NCBI GenBank assembly: GCA_964410215.1
Contig: CAYPHA010000048.1
Span: 1 to 34,495, forward strand
Length of the DNA: 34,495 nt
Reading direction: 5' to 3'
Source of the DNA: CAYPHA01 sp964410215
Lineage (GTDB): Bacteria > Calditrichota > Calditrichia > Calditrichales > CAYPHA01
Part shown: in pieces, positions 25,054 to 33,484 of the stretch
How the letters are laid out: each line of letters begins with the position of its first letter
Numbering within the stretch: position 1 is the first letter of the stretch
Translations under genes and position numbers: made by a program
Notes under the pieces: model-generated
Told to the model about the DNA's origin: nothing
Database searches by the model: none
Seen by the model: only the letters and a program-made list of their open reading frames with translations

Positions 25054-26532
25054 TTATATATCCGCGTGCCGGTCGCGTAAGCGGATCAGTTCCTGCTTTA
25101 AACGTCTCATTACCGTATTCCAGTCTCCGGCGCGATCCTGACGGAAAACGCGCATTGTCGGGTACCAGGGGTTATCTTCACGCCCGAGCAGCCACCGCCA
25201 ATCCGGGAAGAAAGGAATGGTGAGCCAGACGGCTTTACCCAACGCACCTGCCAGGTGTGCCGGCGCGGAATCCACCGAAATGATGAGATCCATATGCTGC
25301 ATCAGCCGGGCGGTATCTTGGAAGTTGGTAATCCGGCCGGATAAATCGATAATCTGATCCTTCTGATTATACGCTTCCAGTTCTTTTTTCTGTCTGCCCA
25401 TCTGAAAGCTGTAAAACTGAATTTCGGGTAAACCGAACAATTCCGCAAAGTAACGGAGGGGGCAGGAGCGCTTCAGGTCATTATTGTTGAGGGGATTACC
25501 CGCCCACGACAAACCAACCCTCAGAGAATCGTTTCCGGCAACGAAATCTGTATCATCCGGGGAAGGATCAATATGGATGTATGGAATATCAGATGGTATC
25601 GAATCAATATCCGTATGTAAAAGATAAGGAAGGCTCATCAACGGTGTAAAGGCATCACATTCAGGCCTTGCATCATCCTGATGAATGAGCCTGTCAATTC
25701 CCGGAACATATTCCAGCAGCGGTAAGAGTGGAGCAGAAGCAGCAACAATTACCTGCGCGCCGCGCTCTTTCAGTGTCGCTGTAAAGCGTATAAACTGAAT
25801 GGTGTCACCATATCCCTGTTCCGATTCCAAAAGTATCCGTTTCCCCTTGACATCCGCTCCGTTCCATTCAGGTTGTTCATAACGGAATCGTGGATAGCGT
25901 GGAAGACGCTTTCGCCATTCCGCTTCCCGCCAGCCATTTGTGAAATCACCGCGCAGGAGCAAAAGGGTGGCCTTGTTCCAATGGGCATCGGCGTTGTCAC
26001 TGTCGCGTTCCAGTACCTTGTTGTAGTAGGATTCTGCTTCTTCCAATGCGAGTGTTTCATGACAGGTATAACCTAACCCCATAAGCGCATCCAAGTCGTC
26101 GGCATTGCCGGCCAGCAGGGTTTGATAGGCATTCCGTGCCTGGTCAAACCGATTCAGTTTCCGGTATGCCTGACCAAGCAGGAGATAGATGTTTCGCGGT
26201 TCAGGACAGTACCGGAGTGCCAGGTTGAGCGCTTTGACGGCTGCATCCGGTCTGGCAAGGTCCAGTAACGTAATGCCAAGATTGAAGTATCCCTCATAAG
26301 CATCGGGTTTTACGGCGATTCCCTTCTGGTAATAAGGAAGAGCGTCTTCCGGAGAAGCACTCATTCTGAGGATATTCCCGCTGTTTATCAGTGCTTCGTA
26401 ATGATCAGGATGAAGGGACAGGACTCTCCGGTAGGATGCCAGTGCGTCGTTATATTTTTTTTCTTTCTGAAATTTGTACCCCATGGCGAATTCCGAATCA
26501 ATCTGTTGATTGTTGTCATGTACAGAGATCAT
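25054..26532 (-). CDS. TPR repeat protein with GT9/ADP-heptose-transferase-like domain
   Basis: A 492-aa protein. The N-terminal half (about 10-230) is a TPR superhelix, with repeats such as ALASYRRVLSLHPDHYEALI, EGYFNLGITLLDLARPDAAV and AHWNKATLLLLRGDF. The C-terminal half is GT-B-like: KRILLESEQGYGDTIQFIRF, LRVGLSWAGNPLNNND and LIISVDSAPAHLAGALGKAV followed by PDWRWLLGRED. This set is typical of bacterial TPR proteins of the OGT/heptosyltransferase type that glycosylate flagellins and other proteins. ATG at 26532 is the first gene of a two-gene leftward unit, divergent from the GT-A-like gene at 26649. The sugar and acceptor are unknown. Confidence 0.83.
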   Translation of the reverse strand: MISVHDNNQQIDSEFAMGYKFQKEKKYNDALASYRRVLSLHPDHYEALINSGNILRMSASPEDALPYYQKGIAVKPDAYEGYFNLGITLLDLARPDAAVKALNLALRYCPEPRNIYLLLGQAYRKLNRFDQARNAYQTLLAGNADDLDALMGLGYTCHETLALEEAESYYNKVLERDSDNADAHWNKATLLLLRGDFTNGWREAEWRKRLPRYPRFRYEQPEWNGADVKGKRILLESEQGYGDTIQFIRFTATLKERGAQVIVAASAPLLPLLEYVPGIDRLIHQDDARPECDAFTPLMSLPYLLHTDIDSIPSDIPYIHIDPSPDDTDFVAGNDSLRVGLSWAGNPLNNNDLKRSCPLRYFAELFGLPEIQFYSFQMGRQKKELEAYNQKDQIIDLSGRITNFQDTARLMQHMDLIISVDSAPAHLAGALGKAVWLTIPFFPDWRWLLGREDNPWYPTMRVFRQDRAGDWNTVMRRLKQELIRLRDRHADI

Positions 26533-26648
26533 AAGAGCTTTTTATTTCAATAGTTAAGGTGGATAATTTTTTGTCGATATCGTCTTATACCTTATCGGTA
26601 AGCATATTTATATATTGAATTTATTAGCAAAAATATTAGGATGAACCG

Positions 26649-27494
26649 ATGGATGTTGCGGGAGAAGGCCGGAAAAGGCCGCATATTAATTTTTATACGG
26701 CCGTAGTGGACGGAAATATTCGTTACCAGGACTATGTGGTGCCGTATATTATAAGCGCCCTCTACCATAATGAAAACAGTACGGCGGAAATCCTGGTATC
26801 CGATGTATCGGCTTTCACCTCGGTTTACCGTGATGTTCTGAAAATCCTTGACCAGAATTTCGAGGGGCGCTATCGCATACGTTCCATTCCCGGTTACGTG
26901 ACAGATATATTGCCAAACTCGGTCCGGTTTCTAACCGTTCCTGAAACAATGGCAGCATATACATATATAGGTGATGTGGATGTTCTGATTCTTGATCCGC
27001 ATATCGCAGAATGGCATGCGACGTATATGCAGGAAAATGGTTTACCTTATTCCAACAATCAGAGAAAAGGGCAGGAGATGCTGACCGGATTGCATTGTGT
27101 GCATTCTGACAGGTATTATTCAAAAATTGATGCAGCGAATCTGAATATTTTCGTTCAAAGCCTGAAAAAGCAAAACCTGGCTTATAGGCATCATGATGAG
27201 AAACTGCTGTACAGCATCGTGAAACACTGCGTTGGAAAGCTGCCGACGGATTATTATTCCTATGCAACCAGGCCGGTTCACGGTATTCACATGTCGCCGA
27301 ACAGGGAGCCACTGGGACAGCCGGGATGGGAAATTACCCCGTTAAATGCGGTACGTTATCTCGAATTCCGGGAATCGGAACTGTGGAAATCGGCTCTGCC
27401 TGTCTTTTCTGAAGCATACAGGGAGCAGATAAACCGGATTGACGCTGTGGTAGAGCCCATCCTTCAGTATTGTAAGGGAACCCGGGCCGGATAG
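26649..27494 (+). CDS. Putative GT-A-type glycosyltransferase
   Basis: A 281-aa soluble protein with no close family that I can name. TYIGDVDVLIL (about 100-110) looks like the DxD metal/nucleotide-sugar motif of GT-A enzymes, at the usual position about 100 residues in. GLHCVHSDRYYSKID and HHDEKLLYSIV carry conserved-looking His/Asp residues of the acceptor side. AGGATG lies just before the ATG. It stands alone on the plus strand between the TPR-glycosyltransferase pair and the cupin gene, inside the glycan island, which supports but does not prove a sugar-transfer role. A nucleotidyl- or phosphotransferase is an alternative. Confidence 0.55.
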   Translation: MDVAGEGRKRPHINFYTAVVDGNIRYQDYVVPYIISALYHNENSTAEILVSDVSAFTSVYRDVLKILDQNFEGRYRIRSIPGYVTDILPNSVRFLTVPETMAAYTYIGDVDVLILDPHIAEWHATYMQENGLPYSNNQRKGQEMLTGLHCVHSDRYYSKIDAANLNIFVQSLKKQNLAYRHHDEKLLYSIVKHCVGKLPTDYYSYATRPVHGIHMSPNREPLGQPGWEITPLNAVRYLEFRESELWKSALPVFSEAYREQINRIDAVVEPILQYCKGTRAG

Positions 27495-27508
27495 GTGCTT
27501 TGCCTGTA

Positions 27509-27865
27509 TTATTTTTTAATAAGCCGGATTTCGTCCTTTTTATTCGGAACCATACAAAGAAATTTAAAATCTTCTTCACCTGTATTGCGGTACCAGTGAG
27601 GAGCCTTTTCCGGTATGAAAACAACATCACCCGTTACGACCGTGAATTCCTCACCGTTAATGGCGATACGGGCTCTTCCCTGAACGACATATTGTTCATG
27701 TTCCACGGTGTTGGTATGTTCGGGCATGAATCCGCCCGGTTCTATGGTAAATAAGCGCATGGCGAAATGGGGCGCTGTTTCAGGTCCGATCAGGACCTGC
27801 TTGAAAGTCCCTTCGCCGGCAGTTATCTCTTCCTTTTCTATCGTCTCGATTTTTGTAATATACAT
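27509..27865 (-). CDS. Small cupin-domain protein
   Basis: A 118-aa single beta-barrel cupin. Motif 1 is PGGFMPEHTNTVEHEQYVV with two His and a Glu as metal ligands, and motif 2 is GDVVFIPEKAPHWYRN with the third His. Such proteins can be sugar or metabolite isomerases, dioxygenases or simple binding proteins; nothing here selects one. It is followed on the minus strand by nothing (it converges on the GT-A-like gene) and preceded by the GT4-like gene with an 11-bp gap, so it is co-transcribed with that gene. A role in making or sensing the nucleotide sugar is an inference from context. Confidence 0.8.
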   Translation of the reverse strand: MYITKIETIEKEEITAGEGTFKQVLIGPETAPHFAMRLFTIEPGGFMPEHTNTVEHEQYVVQGRARIAINGEEFTVVTGDVVFIPEKAPHWYRNTGEEDFKFLCMVPNKKDEIRLIKK

Positions 27866-27876
27866 GGTATTATCCT

Positions 27877-28839
27877 CTACACATCTGCATGTTGTTGGAA
27901 AAATGAAGACCAGAAGTTCAGAATGCTGTCGCGCTCCAGTCCCTGATGAAAGCGTTCCGCTGTTTTGATCGCATTTTTACGAACGGTTTCCAGGTAGCTT
28001 TCCTGGTTCCTGAAATCCGTTATCAGGCGATCGAGAGTTTGAGCGAGTTCGAAGAAATTGAGTGTTTCCGCCATGAAGAAGTTCCTGTCCTCACCGTTCG
28101 GAATGATATAATCCTTCCCGCCGAATCCGTGATAACCGGCGCAGATACATCCACTGGCCATGGCTTCCAGAACAGAGCGGTTTGTGCCTTCATAAGGAGA
28201 CGTTGTAATAAAAAAGGAAGAACGGCGTAAGACATCGGCGTAGTCTTCGAATTTCATATTTTCGATTCGTATAAATTCAAACGGTTTACTGTAGCGCTGC
28301 CGTACTTTCAGTATCTTCTCGATGACCGGAGTATTGAGGTCTTTCCTGCTGACATAAGCAATCTGGTTGCGTTTGATGCTGCCGTCAAAATAAAAAGTTT
28401 CTGCATCAATCGATGTTTCGAACACATGGACATCCTTCATATCCAGGCTCCATGAGATCAGGTCGGCAATTTGCGGGGAAGAGGCGAGAACCGTGTTAAA
28501 TCCATAATCCGTCCAGCTTTCACCCGCGGGCAGACTTTGAAACGGATAAAGGGGATTCAGGGCAATGACGACGCGTTTAAGATTTACATTGCTGAATTTC
28601 TTCATGACATTTGGAAATCCTTCCGGTACAACGATGGTGTCCCCGGGATTCAGCGGGGGATTGTCATTGAGATAGACTACCGGAACGGAGGAAGCAAACC
28701 AGCCGGGTTTAAATCCTTTTTTAAAATGCAGAATATAGCTGTTGAACCCGTTTTCATTCAATATCTTAACATGTTTATAAAGCCGCTTAATACCTCCGGA
28801 GGGGAAGGTGAGATCCGGACACAGGTAAAAAATGCGCAT
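27877..28839 (-). CDS. Glycosyltransferase, GT4-like
   Basis: A 320-aa GT-B protein. The N-terminal half begins MRIFYLCPDLTFPSGGIKRLY, with the Gly-Gly acceptor loop typical of GT4. The C-terminal half has FFITTSPYEGTNRSVLEAMASG with the E-x7-E pair, then GCICAGYHGFGGKDYI. It is slightly shorter than usual for the family, with a compact linker. It heads a leftward two-gene unit with the cupin and is divergent from the CgeB-like gene. The donor sugar and acceptor are unknown. Confidence 0.8.
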   Translation of the reverse strand: MRIFYLCPDLTFPSGGIKRLYKHVKILNENGFNSYILHFKKGFKPGWFASSVPVVYLNDNPPLNPGDTIVVPEGFPNVMKKFSNVNLKRVVIALNPLYPFQSLPAGESWTDYGFNTVLASSPQIADLISWSLDMKDVHVFETSIDAETFYFDGSIKRNQIAYVSRKDLNTPVIEKILKVRQRYSKPFEFIRIENMKFEDYADVLRRSSFFITTSPYEGTNRSVLEAMASGCICAGYHGFGGKDYIIPNGEDRNFFMAETLNFFELAQTLDRLITDFRNQESYLETVRKNAIKTAERFHQGLERDSILNFWSSFFQQHADV

Positions 28840-28990
28840 CTGATTTCCTCTGTTCTTTGGGTGATATCACGAAACTTACAAAAAAAAATGACAGGATGCA
28901 TTTATTGTGCATATTGCATCTGTGCGGAGTCAAGTTTAAACGGTGCCTTCCGAAGATAAGGCATATTCCCGTTTTAATCATGGAAATGGC

Positions 28991-30163
28991 ATGTCCGCGC
29001 TGAAAGAACATTTTAATTACAGAAAATTTGCAAAGAAACCATACCGAATCCTTTTTCTGAATAATGATTATTTTCTCCAGAAGCAGACGATACGTGTTTT
29101 GAAACAAATGGGGCATCGTGTCCTATCATTGCAGGTCACAGACAATCCCACACAGATGCTCGAAAGTCTTTTACAAAGCGCCGTTGAATTGAAACCGGAC
29201 TGCATCATCAGCATGAACCATGAAGGCTTTGACCGGGAAGGGAAGATAGCTGCTATTCTGGAAGAATTCCGGATTCCCGTACTGATATGGTATCTGGATG
29301 ATTTCCGCTTTATTCTACCGAATTACCATGCCCAGGTGCGCGAGAATATACTGATCTTTACTTTTGAGAAGGCAAATATTCCGCAATTGAAAAAACTGGG
29401 ATTTGAAGGCGTGGAATATCTACCGACAGCGACTATTCTCAACCCGGCTGGTATTTATAAAAACGATTCGTCTGAAAAGAACGGGGCTGCCTTCGTTTTT
29501 GTGGGAAACAGTTTTGAAAGTACGAAAATACGGTGGTATCAGAAAAACTACATACAGTATCTCCGGGAATTACAGCCTGTTCTGACTCCGGAAATATATG
29601 GTGAAGCCCTTCTTGAGATTATCCGGAAGAACCAGAGACATTATTTTTCAACGGAACAGGACTTCTACCATTACTGTGGTTATGTAACTGCCCACGTAAC
29701 GCAACTTTATCGTCAAACCATGCTGAACAGTTTTGAAGATTCTCAGGTCACCATCTATGGGGATACCTTCTGGAAACAATTGCTGCCAGGTGCCGATTTA
29801 CGATCTGGTATCGATCCTGAGCAGCGTGCTCCTGCCGTCTATGCCAATGCCGGGATCAATCTGAATTTCTCGAGCGCCCAACTGGAAACGGCGGTGAACA
29901 TGCGGGTATTCGATGTTCCTGCCAGCGGTGGATTTCTGATTACCGACTGGAGGAATAGCCTGGCGGAACTTTTTGATGAAGAGAAGGAATTGGTTGTTTT
30001 CCATCAACCCGGTGAAGCAGCGGAATTAAGTGCATATTATGCAGTCAAAACGCAAAAAAGGGATGCAATCATCCGGCGGGCGCGGGAGCGGGTGCAGAAG
30101 GAACACAGGCTGGAACAACGGATCTGTGAGATGTTAAACAGGGCAACCACCTTTTTTAAATAA
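28991..30163 (+). CDS. CgeB/DUF3880-like glycosyltransferase next to flagellin
   Basis: About 390 aa. The N-terminal half has PYRILFLNNDYFLQ, KPDCIISMNHEGFDREG and VLIWYLDDFRF, as in DUF3880/CgeB-type proteins. The C-terminal half has GINLNFSSAQLETAVNMRVF followed by DVPASGGFLITDW, the GT-B nucleotide-sugar side of that family. ATG at 28991 (GGAAATGGC upstream) is preferred; an in-frame GTG at 28943 would add 16 residues. Genes of this type are often found in flagellin glycosylation loci. fliC begins 210 bp downstream on the same strand. The substrate is unknown. Confidence 0.78.
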   Translation: MSALKEHFNYRKFAKKPYRILFLNNDYFLQKQTIRVLKQMGHRVLSLQVTDNPTQMLESLLQSAVELKPDCIISMNHEGFDREGKIAAILEEFRIPVLIWYLDDFRFILPNYHAQVRENILIFTFEKANIPQLKKLGFEGVEYLPTATILNPAGIYKNDSSEKNGAAFVFVGNSFESTKIRWYQKNYIQYLRELQPVLTPEIYGEALLEIIRKNQRHYFSTEQDFYHYCGYVTAHVTQLYRQTMLNSFEDSQVTIYGDTFWKQLLPGADLRSGIDPEQRAPAVYANAGINLNFSSAQLETAVNMRVFDVPASGGFLITDWRNSLAELFDEEKELVVFHQPGEAAELSAYYAVKTQKRDAIIRRARERVQKEHRLEQRICEMLNRATTFFK

Positions 30164-30309
30164 AATGAAATTTTATTTAAATGGATTAAGTCGTGTAAAT
30201 TCAAGTATTTGTAAAAATATGAGAAATTTTTTTTAAATTTTTTTCAAAAAATTATTTAAGAAAATCCTCTACCCCACGACCTTTTCCGTAGGAACCAAAA
30301 AATGGAAAC

Positions 30310-30334
30310 GAAACTTACTAGAGCGTTAAGTTTC
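30310..30334 (+). repeat. Inverted repeat in the flagellin leader
   Basis: GAAACTTA and TAAGTTTC form perfect 8-bp arms around a 9-base loop, about 30 nt before the strong SD AAGGAGG of fliC. It could stabilise the abundant fliC mRNA or be a protein site. The rest of 30164-30373 is very AT-rich, with A and T runs at about 30219-30257; no clear sigma-28 promoter was identified. Confidence 0.45.
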
Positions 30335-30373
30335 ACAATTGCTCAACTAACATAACCAAACAAGGAGGTTACT

Positions 30374-31201
30374 ATGGGAGCAAATCTAACCCGCATTAAT
30401 TCTAACATTCAGGCTCTGCAGTCGATGAATGTGCTGAATACGATTAATAATCGTATCGCCGATCATCAGCTGCGTCTGGCCACCGGTAAACGGATCAATT
30501 CACCTGGTGATGATCCCGCCGGTTATCAGTTAGCGCAGGGTTTGACTTCGCGTAAGAATGGTCTTGAAGTTGCACTTGACAATGTGAGTAATGCGCAGAG
30601 CATTCTGAATGTTGCCGAGGGTGGGTATCAGAACATTATGGATATTGTTCAAACCCTGAAGCAAAAAGCAACACAGGCCGCGGATGGTGCTTTGAGCACA
30701 TCGCAACGTTCGGCAATTAATGATCAGGTAAGTGCTCTGCTTTCGGAAGTTGATGAAATCGTTTCGCAGACTACTTTTAATGATCAGGGATTGATCGACG
30801 GCAATTTTTCTGCCACTTCGTTTCAGACGGGTGAACAGGCGAGCGAAACACTGGCCGTTTCCCTTTCCAGTGCGGATTCGGGTTCACTGAGCATCAATGC
30901 TGTTGATGTTTCGAACCAGGCCAGTGCATCAGCTGCCATCACTTCACTTGACGCAGCTATTGACACGCTGGCATCCCGTATTCAGGATATCGGTGAATAC
31001 AAATCACGACTGATTTCAAAAGAATCCACACTCTCTGTTGCGATTACGAACACCGAAAATGTGCGGAGTAACATAGAGGATGCGGATTTTGCCAAGGAAC
31101 AGATGGAAGTCATGAAAATGCAGATTCTGCAACAGACAGCCATGACATCACTGTCTCAGGCGAACAGCAGTCCTCAAATCGTTCTGTCACTGTTCAGATA
31201 A
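30374..31201 (+). CDS. fliC: Flagellin (short, D0/D1 only)
   Basis: Filament subunit, 275 aa, near the minimum size. The N-terminal D0/D1 helices are intact (LTRINSNIQALQSMN, LATGKRINSPGDDPAGYQLA) and so is the C-terminal half (ISKESTLSVAITNTENVRSN, QILQQTAMTSLSQANSSP, ending VLSLFR). The central part (about 145-195) is a short Ser/Thr-rich, Asn-containing stretch in place of large D2/D3 domains; it is surface exposed and a likely glycosylation area. There is a strong SD, AAGGAGG, 5 nt before the ATG. It is followed by a terminator, so it is transcribed alone in high amount, apart from the fliS-fliD genes. Confidence 0.97.
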   Translation: MGANLTRINSNIQALQSMNVLNTINNRIADHQLRLATGKRINSPGDDPAGYQLAQGLTSRKNGLEVALDNVSNAQSILNVAEGGYQNIMDIVQTLKQKATQAADGALSTSQRSAINDQVSALLSEVDEIVSQTTFNDQGLIDGNFSATSFQTGEQASETLAVSLSSADSGSLSINAVDVSNQASASAAITSLDAAIDTLASRIQDIGEYKSRLISKESTLSVAITNTENVRSNIEDADFAKEQMEVMKMQILQQTAMTSLSQANSSPQIVLSLFR

Positions 31202-31222
31202 TTCTGAACGCAACTGTTCACA

Positions 31223-31252
31223 GGTGGGGATCCGGCGATCCCCGCCTTTCTT
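31223..31252 (+). terminator. Rho-independent terminator after fliC
   Basis: GGTGGGGATC-CGGC-GATCCCCGCC forms a 10-bp stem with one G-U pair and a 4-base loop, followed by TTTCTT. It lies 21 bp after the fliC stop and before the fliS SD. Confidence 0.85.
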
Positions 31253-31269
31253 AGTTCGGAGATATTCGT

Positions 31270-31599
31270 ATGGGACCAGGAAGTTATGCTTATCAGAAGG
31301 GACAACAGGTAAATCCTTACCTGATGCAGAAGGTCATGTCAGCAAGCCCGGAGCAGCTGATTTCGTATATTTTTGATGCCGGCATCACCGCCTGTGCAAA
31401 AAAGGATCATGCAAAAGCCAGCAAGGCCGTTAATGCCTTAATCAGCGCCCTGAATTTTGACTACAAAGAAATTTCACTGACTTTTTACCATGTTTACCGA
31501 TACCTGAACCACCTGGTTCAGAGAGGCCGATTTGATGAAGCCCGTGGAATTTTTATGGACATTAAAAAAACCTGGGCAACGGCCATGAAAACAAGCTAG
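31270..31599 (+). CDS. fliS: Flagellin export chaperone FliS
   Basis: A 109-aa all-helical protein. YAYQKGQQVNPYLMQKVMSASPEQLISYIFDAG matches the FliS start in pattern (Tyr-rich N-terminus, then xASPEQLI); the C-terminus FMDIKKTWATAM also fits. FliS caps the flagellin C-terminus before export. It is somewhat shorter than typical FliS (about 125-135 aa). It lies between fliC and fliD rather than after fliD, and starts 18 bp past the fliC terminator with a GGAG SD. It opens a fliS-fliD-flaG operon. Confidence 0.8.
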   Translation: MGPGSYAYQKGQQVNPYLMQKVMSASPEQLISYIFDAGITACAKKDHAKASKAVNALISALNFDYKEISLTFYHVYRYLNHLVQRGRFDEARGIFMDIKKTWATAMKTS

Positions 31600-31610
31600 G
31601 AGATCCGTCA

Positions 31611-33098
31611 ATGGATGTTTCTTCACTGTATGGCTCGCAGAGCCAGATAAACCAGTTTGTGCAGTTGCAGTTGATGTCAGAAAGACAGCCGCTTGATCTG
31701 CTGGAAAAGAAAAAGTCAACTCTGAATGAACAGAAAAGTATTCTGACCAAGCTGCATTCAAAATTGTCGGCCCTGAAATCACAGACGGAACGCATGACTG
31801 ATATTATCACCGATTATTTCCAGTCGAAATCCGTTAACAGCAGTGACCCGGATTTACTGACGGCAACGGCGGGTTCTTCAACACCTATCGGAAGCCATTC
31901 CATCAGTGTTTCTAGGCTGGCTTCCTCGGATACGCGCGTGTCACAGCAATATGTGAGTATGGATTCTGATTTTACCGGAATCACAACAGACCAGACCTTT
32001 GACATTGAAGTCGGACATCCGACGGAAGATGATCCCGACAACAGGGTGCAGATTTCGGTTACGGTTTCAGCATCAGCCTTCAGCGGAACAAATGATGACG
32101 TACTGACGGCTATTGCGGACGCCGTAAATTCGGCCATGCAGCAGGCCGTATCGGATGAGCTTATTGACAGTGATGAAGTCGCTCATGCCTCTGTGGTCAA
32201 TGAAGAGACCGGCACATCACGGCTCGTTTTTCGCAGTGAGCAGTCCGGTTTTACATACCGGATGGACTTTGGAACCAGCACGTTGCTGGATTCCCTTCAG
32301 ATAAATGCAGGCGCACAGTCAAGCGGAACGGCAGGCGGCTATATCATACCGGTGGGGACCTCGCGCGATACAAGCGAGCTGAATTCCCAGTTTATTCTGG
32401 ATGGTTTGACTTTTTATCGCGATTCAAACAGTGTAACCGATGCTATTGAAGGGCTGACCGTAGATCTTCAGGATACCTTCGCCAGCCCCGAAACGTTATC
32501 TGTCAAGGCGGATATGGATACGATCAAGGAAGAAGTCAATGACTTCATTGAAGCCTATAATGAAGCGGTAACGTTTCTGCGTGAAAATGCCCAGATCAAT
32601 CCCGATACCCTTCAACGTGGTATGCTTTCTGATAATCTCATTTACAGAGGTTTACTGACACAGTTGCGGACAATGGTTTTCGATGAGGTGGAAGGAACGA
32701 CTTCGGCAAACTATACACGCATGTATCACATCGGTATAGAGGCCGATCAAAAGGGACTGCTTTCAATAAAGGATATGGATAAGTTTACCAGGGCTGTAGA
32801 AAGCAATACCCTGCATATTTCAGACCTGCTGCATTCCGAAACGGGTATGGGGGCTCAGATCAGGGATGTGATCGATGACTTTGTAAATGCTTCGGGTACG
32901 ATTTCTGCTAATAAGAAAAATCTGGATTCTGAGATCCGATCACTCAATGACCGGATCAAATATATGAACGAGGCTCTGGACCGCAGAGAGCGCCAGTTAA
33001 CGGAGCAATTCTCAAAATTACAGGAAACCATGGTTAAGGTTTCCAATCAGCAATCGTTCTTTAGTCTCTTCGCAGGAGGGACGACAGGATATTATTAG
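31611..33098 (+). CDS. fliD: Flagellar filament cap protein FliD
   Basis: Filament cap/hook-associated protein 2, 495 aa, which promotes flagellin polymerisation at the tip. The N-terminal segment SSLYGSQSQINQFVQLQLMSERQPLDLLEKKKSTL is typical FliD_N coiled coil. The central domains are Ser/Thr/Asp-rich. The C-terminal FliD_C coiled coil is seen as LNDRIKYMNEALDRRERQL followed by QFSKLQETMVKVSNQQSFF. AGGAG is 8 nt upstream of the ATG. It lies 11 bp after fliS and 13 bp before flaG. Confidence 0.95.
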   Translation: MDVSSLYGSQSQINQFVQLQLMSERQPLDLLEKKKSTLNEQKSILTKLHSKLSALKSQTERMTDIITDYFQSKSVNSSDPDLLTATAGSSTPIGSHSISVSRLASSDTRVSQQYVSMDSDFTGITTDQTFDIEVGHPTEDDPDNRVQISVTVSASAFSGTNDDVLTAIADAVNSAMQQAVSDELIDSDEVAHASVVNEETGTSRLVFRSEQSGFTYRMDFGTSTLLDSLQINAGAQSSGTAGGYIIPVGTSRDTSELNSQFILDGLTFYRDSNSVTDAIEGLTVDLQDTFASPETLSVKADMDTIKEEVNDFIEAYNEAVTFLRENAQINPDTLQRGMLSDNLIYRGLLTQLRTMVFDEVEGTTSANYTRMYHIGIEADQKGLLSIKDMDKFTRAVESNTLHISDLLHSETGMGAQIRDVIDDFVNASGTISANKKNLDSEIRSLNDRIKYMNEALDRRERQLTEQFSKLQETMVKVSNQQSFFSLFAGGTTGYY

Positions 33099-33111
33099 AA
33101 GGAGTTGAATC

Positions 33112-33480
33112 ATGGATGAGATCATTACTCCGGTTTCAGTAGAAGCAAATCGTGTCAAGGAAATACAACGTTATAAACCGGCAAAGGCGGTTGCCGGAGA
33201 TGCCGAAGAAAAATCGAACAAAGCCGCTGAAAAACAGCAGGAACAGCAGGAAAAGAAGGTTGTAAACGCCGGCCAACTGGCCGAACAGGCGAATAAGCGG
33301 GTACGACTGTTTACAACAAAAATTGAATTCCTGTATGATTCCGAACATCACCGTAGCGTCATTATTGTGAAAGATAAAGAAACCGGTGAGATTATCCGGC
33401 AAATACCACCGAAAGAGATGGCCAGTCTGATGGACAAGATGGATGAAATAGAAGGTATCATATTTAACAGGAGCATTTAA
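33112..33480 (+). CDS. flaG: FlaG family flagellar protein
   Basis: A 122-aa protein of unknown exact role that affects filament length in several bacteria. The C-terminal domain is characteristic: KIEFLYDSEHHRSVIIVKD, then GEIIRQIPPKEMASLMDKMD. The N-terminal half is a Lys/Glu/Gln-rich, probably disordered tail. There is a strong SD, AAGGAG. It is part of the fliS-fliD operon. Confidence 0.9.
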   Translation: MDEIITPVSVEANRVKEIQRYKPAKAVAGDAEEKSNKAAEKQQEQQEKKVVNAGQLAEQANKRVRLFTTKIEFLYDSEHHRSVIIVKDKETGEIIRQIPPKEMASLMDKMDEIEGIIFNRSI

Positions 33481-33484
33481 TACG

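Noticed and set aside
30327..30358. Sigma-28-like promoter before fliC (TTAAGTTT ... ATAA)
   Set aside because: The -35-like part fits, but the spacing to the ATAA box is about 3 bp too long, and the start point would fall at the SD.
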